DNA from: Collinsella sp.
GTDB taxonomy: Bacteria > Actinomycetota > Coriobacteriia > Coriobacteriales > Coriobacteriaceae
NCBI GenBank assembly: GCA_019414465.1
Contig: DXLY01000026.1
Coordinates: forward strand, 12,525-22,566
Direction of reading: 5' to 3'
Length of the DNA: 10,042 nucleotides
Shown here piece by piece: positions 8,201 to 10,042 of the stretch (positions are counted from its first letter, which is position 1; each line of letters starts with the position of its first letter). Position numbers and translations under genes: made by a program. The notes under the pieces are model-generated. The model saw nothing but the letters and a program-made list of their open reading frames with translations, was not told the DNA's origin and did not search any database.

Positions 8201-9006
8201 AAATCGTTGGTGGCAATGACCTTGACGCCCACCTGCTTGGCGATATCGATGAGCGTGCGGTCCATCTGCTCGTCGGTCAGGCCATTGTCGGTGGTGATGC
8301 CGTGTTCCTGGATCTCGATATAAAAGTCGCCAGGTTCGAAGGTGTCGCGGAAGGTCTCGGCCCACTTGATGGCGCCCTCCATGTCACCGCGGTCGATGTA
8401 TTTGGGAATGATGCCCGCGATGCAGGCGCTCGTGCAGATCATGCCCTTGGCATGGCGGCGCAGGTTGTCGAGCGTCACGCGGGGCTTGTAGTAAAAGCCC
8501 TGCACGGCGGCCTCGGAGACCGTCTGCATCAGATTGACGTAGCCCTCCTGGTCTTTGGCCAGAAGGATCATGTGATAAAGCTCGGGCTTATGGTCGCGGG
8601 CAAGGGTCTCGTCCGGCGTAAAGTAAACCTCGCAGCCAAAGATGGGCTTAATGACCAGGGGCGGCTTGAGCTCGTCGATGTTGCCCTTCTCGTCCCACAT
8701 GGCCATGTCCTTCACATACTGGGCATGCTCGCGCGGGTTTGCCTCGGGATCGGGCTCCACCAGCTCGTCGCAGCGGTCCTTTTCCAGGAAGGCCTTGTCG
8801 TGGCTCCAGGTTTTGTACTCGGGCGTGTTGTGGTTGACGGCGTCGCAGGCCAGCGCCAGGTCGGGTACGCCGTACATGTAGCCGTGGTCGGTAATGGCCA
8901 CGGCGGGCATGCCAAGCTCAACGGCACGGTTGACCATATCCTGGATACGGGTTGCGCCGTCGAGCATGGAGAAGACAGTGTGATTGTGCAGATGGACGAA
9001 TGCCAT
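5203..9006 (-). CDS. dnaE: DNA polymerase III subunit alpha (replicative polymerase)
   Basis: This 1267-residue catalytic subunit of the chromosomal replicase belongs to the C-family DNA polymerases. Domains in order: a PHP domain (about 1-290) opening HLHNHTVFSMLDG, with metal ligands His7, His9, Asp16, His41, Glu126, His145, Cys195, Asp268 and His270 all apparent; a palm/thumb/fingers core with GPGRGSAAGA (425-434), catalytic Asp469 and Asp471 in PDIDMDF, and Asp629 in KMDFLGL; the fingers motif FNKSHSAGYA (834-843); a helix-hairpin-helix region near 910-928; the clamp-binding motif QTSFFDMF (1002-1009); and an OB fold near 1094-1135. The family is usually about 1150-1200 residues; the excess is partly a ~60-residue insertion at about 56-115. 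ATG at 9006 is preceded by GGAG 8 bases upstream. A complete PHP site is known in M. tuberculosis DnaE1 to give 3'-5' proofreading, so self-proofreading is inferred here. It is probably co-transcribed with the downstream SNF2 gene. Confidence 0.98.
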   Translation of the reverse strand: MAFVHLHNHTVFSMLDGATRIQDMVNRAVELGMPAVAITDHGYMYGVPDLALACDAVNHNTPEYKTWSHDKAFLEKDRCDELVEPDPEANPREHAQYVKDMAMWDEKGNIDELKPPLVIKPIFGCEVYFTPDETLARDHKPELYHMILLAKDQEGYVNLMQTVSEAAVQGFYYKPRVTLDNLRRHAKGMICTSACIAGIIPKYIDRGDMEGAIKWAETFRDTFEPGDFYIEIQEHGITTDNGLTDEQMDRTLIDIAKQVGVKVIATNDFHYLRREDAPVQDVIMCIGMNAKVDDPNRMRMTGSEFYMKTEEEMRAMFPYCPEACDNTLEIADKCYVELDWDSIILPRFPLLDPGETHESQFRRECEKGLRQHYGDDWATREIGGVNIKERFEYEYKVICDKGFAAYFLIVAEYVQWAKDNGIGVGPGRGSAAGAIVAYAMNITAFDPLENGLMFERFLSPQRTEMPDIDMDFDDERRLEVVEHVRQLYGPEKVTHVITYSTIKAKQAINDAARVLDYPVYMGQRLSKMVSSDPKVKLKQVLEKQPGKEDLFNPDFAEAYKKDDDARRIIDTALSIEGLTRGEGVHACAVLICRDPVNEHVPTKLDTKGGVEITQYEGHTVADMGLLKMDFLGLRTLTVISKAKANIKKNFGIDIKEEEIPFDDPEIFKLMGSGHTAGVFQVESAGMTATIKNMKPTEYKHVVALIALYRPGPLGAGMVSSYINRMNGKEPAVSYDDRLDDILGETYGTMVYQEQVMLISVEMCGFSKGESDSRIRKPVAKKKIKLLTSTVLHWEDGSDETTYDHWMNGAIKNNYTREVAQKIWDDVLEFASYAFNKSHSAGYAILVMQTAWLKAHYPHEYMAAVLTSYTGKTDKIVHYVSACRHDGIPVLSPDVNESGTEFTATKEGVRFGLAGIRGVGTGVAQAIIAEREAGGPFKTLHDFVERVDSSQANRRVIESLIKAGAFDSTGYPRRQMMHFVDKNNPENIIDAAVKRQKDRASGQTSFFDMFGDVEGSGFEVSVPDPDGQEWDRHLKLSQEKEVLGIYVSDHPLRPFEYALAKARDFSFSQIDTGYEVQNPTGGTINQEIPEGKALWWAGMVSSVSKRVTKNGDPMGIVQLEDMEGEATVVVFPKTYKEAEGYLYGEVDPETGAQLSDAFVRIKGKLERSDRGDQIIAQEIVPLELNEENNKPKVFEVMVPNSRFSQGNMARLATVLTANPGGDRVEIFIEQVDGRVLRAEVPAKVNARSIPLLAEAKAIVGNQGRVTVI

Positions 9007-9045
9007 GTGATGAGCTCCGATGCGGGTTCGTGTTCTGACTGAACG

Positions 9046-9051
9046 ATTTTA
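9046..9051 (-). promoter_or_regulatory. Possible -10 box for dnaE
   Basis: TAAAAT on the minus strand lies 39 bases upstream of the dnaE start and matches TATAAT at five of six positions. No good -35 hexamer is found 16-18 bases further up, so this is a weak call. It is the only AT-rich hexamer of this kind in the dnaE leader. Confidence 0.35.
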
Positions 9052-9115
9052 CCCCACGGCACGGACAGCACCCGAACCTAGCCAAACCCACACGGCTCCT
9101 ACTGAGTTGCGATGA

Positions 9116-9160
9116 AATACGGACTGTTTGGCGGCTTTTTTGGCCAAAACAGTCCGTATT
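9116..9160. repeat. Long imperfect inverted repeat between the AddA-like gene and dnaE
   Basis: The left arm AATACGGACTGTTTGGC (9116-9132) pairs with the right arm GCCAAAACAGTCCGTATT (9143-9160) through 17 pairs and one bulged base. The 10-base loop, GGCTTTTTTG, carries six T on the plus strand. It starts 21 bases after the nuclease stop codon, so it may act as a transcription terminator for that gene. The T-run sits in the loop rather than after the stem, which is not the standard layout. Alternatively it is a copy of a dispersed intergenic repeat or a regulator-binding dyad. The remaining 9019-9115 shows only the -10 candidate. Confidence 0.6.
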
Positions 9161-9180
9161 CCACCGCAGGTTGTTGAGGG

Positions 9181-10042
9181 TTAGAGGTTGTAGGTGACCA
9201 CCTGGGGCTCGCAGGGGTTGGCGGGATCGGCCTGCTCCACGCGGACGAACTTGACGGTCACGGCCTCAAAGCCCGCCTTGTGCAGAACATCGGCGTAGAC
9301 GCGCGCCTGCAGGGCGTGCTTCTCCCGCAGCTGTTCCGGCGTCTCGTCCGGCGTGCCGCCCGTCTTGTAGTCGATGACCAGCGCGCGTGACGAATCCGCC
9401 GGGTTCGTCGCCAAAGCGTCGATGGCGCCCTCGGCATATGCACCGTAGCGAGCGATGTCCTCGTCCTCGCAGCCCAGCGAAAAGAACGGCACCTCGGCGC
9501 GAACGCACGGCCACGCGAGCAGATCGGCACGAACAGCCGACTTGAGCCAGCGGTCCAGGGCAGCGTCGAAGCGTTCGCGCTGCTCCGGCGTCAGGCACCA
9601 CAGACGCGCCAGCGCATCGGCACGCTCAGAGGACAGCGCATCGGCACCCATCTCGATGAGCCACTGGCAGGCGGCATGGAAGGCCGAACCCAAGGCCATG
9701 GGGTTGCCGGCGGGCTCAACGGCGGCCACGTCTGCATCCGTCATCTCGGAACCATCCGACTCCGCATCATCGCTGGCCTCGTCCATGGGCACGTGTGCCT
9801 CGACGGCACGGTCCTCGGACTCGGCATGCAGCGCCGCAGCAATTGACGAGTAGCTGTACGAATCGCGCTCCGGATACGGGCAGGTGCCCATGCGCACGCC
9901 CACCGCCTGGGGATACACGAGCTCAAACGCATCGGGCTCGGGGTCGGCAGGACCGGGCACAGTTGAGGGCGAAGCATTATCAGCGACATCGACATCGCCG
10001 CGAACAAGCCTGCCCTCGGCATCCAGCGAAGCGTTAGCCTCA
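9181..10042 (-). CDS. addA: RecB-family nuclease domain, C-terminal part of a probable AddA-type helicase-nuclease (5' end outside window)
   Basis: The last 286 codons are visible and the frame is open to the window edge. In AddAB-type enzymes this domain degrades one strand at double-strand breaks to prepare recombination. The PD-(D/E)xK nuclease motifs are intact: His in GSAFHAAC (codon 9678-9676), Asp in EGAIDAL (9420-9418), VIDYKTG with Asp (9372-9370) and Lys (9366-9364), and the QARVYADVL helix just after. The protein ends VVTYNL. There is no CxxC or CxxY...C cysteine arrangement such as holds the 4Fe-4S cluster in AddB, which favours AddA, although other UvrD/RecB-like nucleases are possible. 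An acidic, low-complexity stretch (about 9705-9795) precedes the nuclease core. The helicase part is outside the window, so the AddA name rests on the nuclease type and context. A hairpin and dnaE follow, 174 bases away. Confidence 0.75.
   Translation of the reverse strand, partial: EANASLDAEGRLVRGDVDVADNASPSTVPGPADPEPDAFELVYPQAVGVRMGTCPYPERDSYSYSSIAAALHAESEDRAVEAHVPMDEASDDAESDGSEMTDADVAAVEPAGNPMALGSAFHAACQWLIEMGADALSSERADALARLWCLTPEQRERFDAALDRWLKSAVRADLLAWPCVRAEVPFFSLGCEDEDIARYGAYAEGAIDALATNPADSSRALVIDYKTGGTPDETPEQLREKHALQARVYADVLHKAGFEAVTVKFVRVEQADPANPCEPQVVTYNL

Noticed and set aside
5860..9042. Long plus-strand open frames antisense to dnaE (475 and 555 codons)
   Set aside because: They mirror the codon bias of the minus-strand dnaE gene (G/C in third positions suppresses stops on the opposite strand), show no recognisable domains, and dnaE is certain on the minus strand.

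Overview
The window is GC-rich and every convincing gene lies on the minus strand, so transcription runs from high to low coordinates. The gene content suggests a strictly or mostly anaerobic high-GC Gram-positive, most likely a Coriobacteriia member such as Collinsella. The clues are a DnaE-type replicative polymerase with a complete PHP metal site (as in actinobacterial DnaE1), a superoxide reductase (an anaerobe's answer to oxygen), and codon use dominated by G/C in third positions. The taxonomic guess comes from sequence style and was not checked by a search.

Reading in the direction of transcription: (1) 10042-9181 is the C-terminal end of a RecB-family nuclease, most likely an AddA-type helicase-nuclease for double-strand break repair. 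(2) 9180-9007 is a non-coding gap with a long imperfect inverted repeat and a plausible -10 box. (3) 9006-5203 is dnaE, the DNA polymerase III alpha subunit, with an unusual ~60-residue insertion inside its PHP domain. (4) Only 28 bases later, 5174-1710 is a large SWIM-zinc-finger SNF2 ATPase, apparently co-transcribed with dnaE. (5) 1709-1560 is a structured leader with two nested dyads. (6) 1559-1197 is a desulfoferrodoxin/superoxide reductase whose N-terminal desulforedoxin iron site has been lost. (7) 1196-1080 holds an intrinsic-terminator-like hairpin. (8) 1079 to the window edge is the first 359 codons of a protein built like glutamine-dependent NAD+ synthetase.

The first block (AddA-like nuclease, DnaE, SNF2 ATPase) is a replication and repair neighbourhood. 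The second block is unrelated to it: a stand-alone oxygen-defence gene and the NadE-like gene, separated by a terminator.

The most notable object is the NadE-like protein. It keeps the fold-defining sequence of both domains, yet the catalytic residues of the glutaminase site and the ATP-binding PP-loop SGGxDS are both replaced, in an open frame with a good ribosome binding site. It looks like a maintained pseudoenzyme paralogue rather than a NAD+ synthetase. No mobile element, CRISPR array, rRNA or tRNA was seen.
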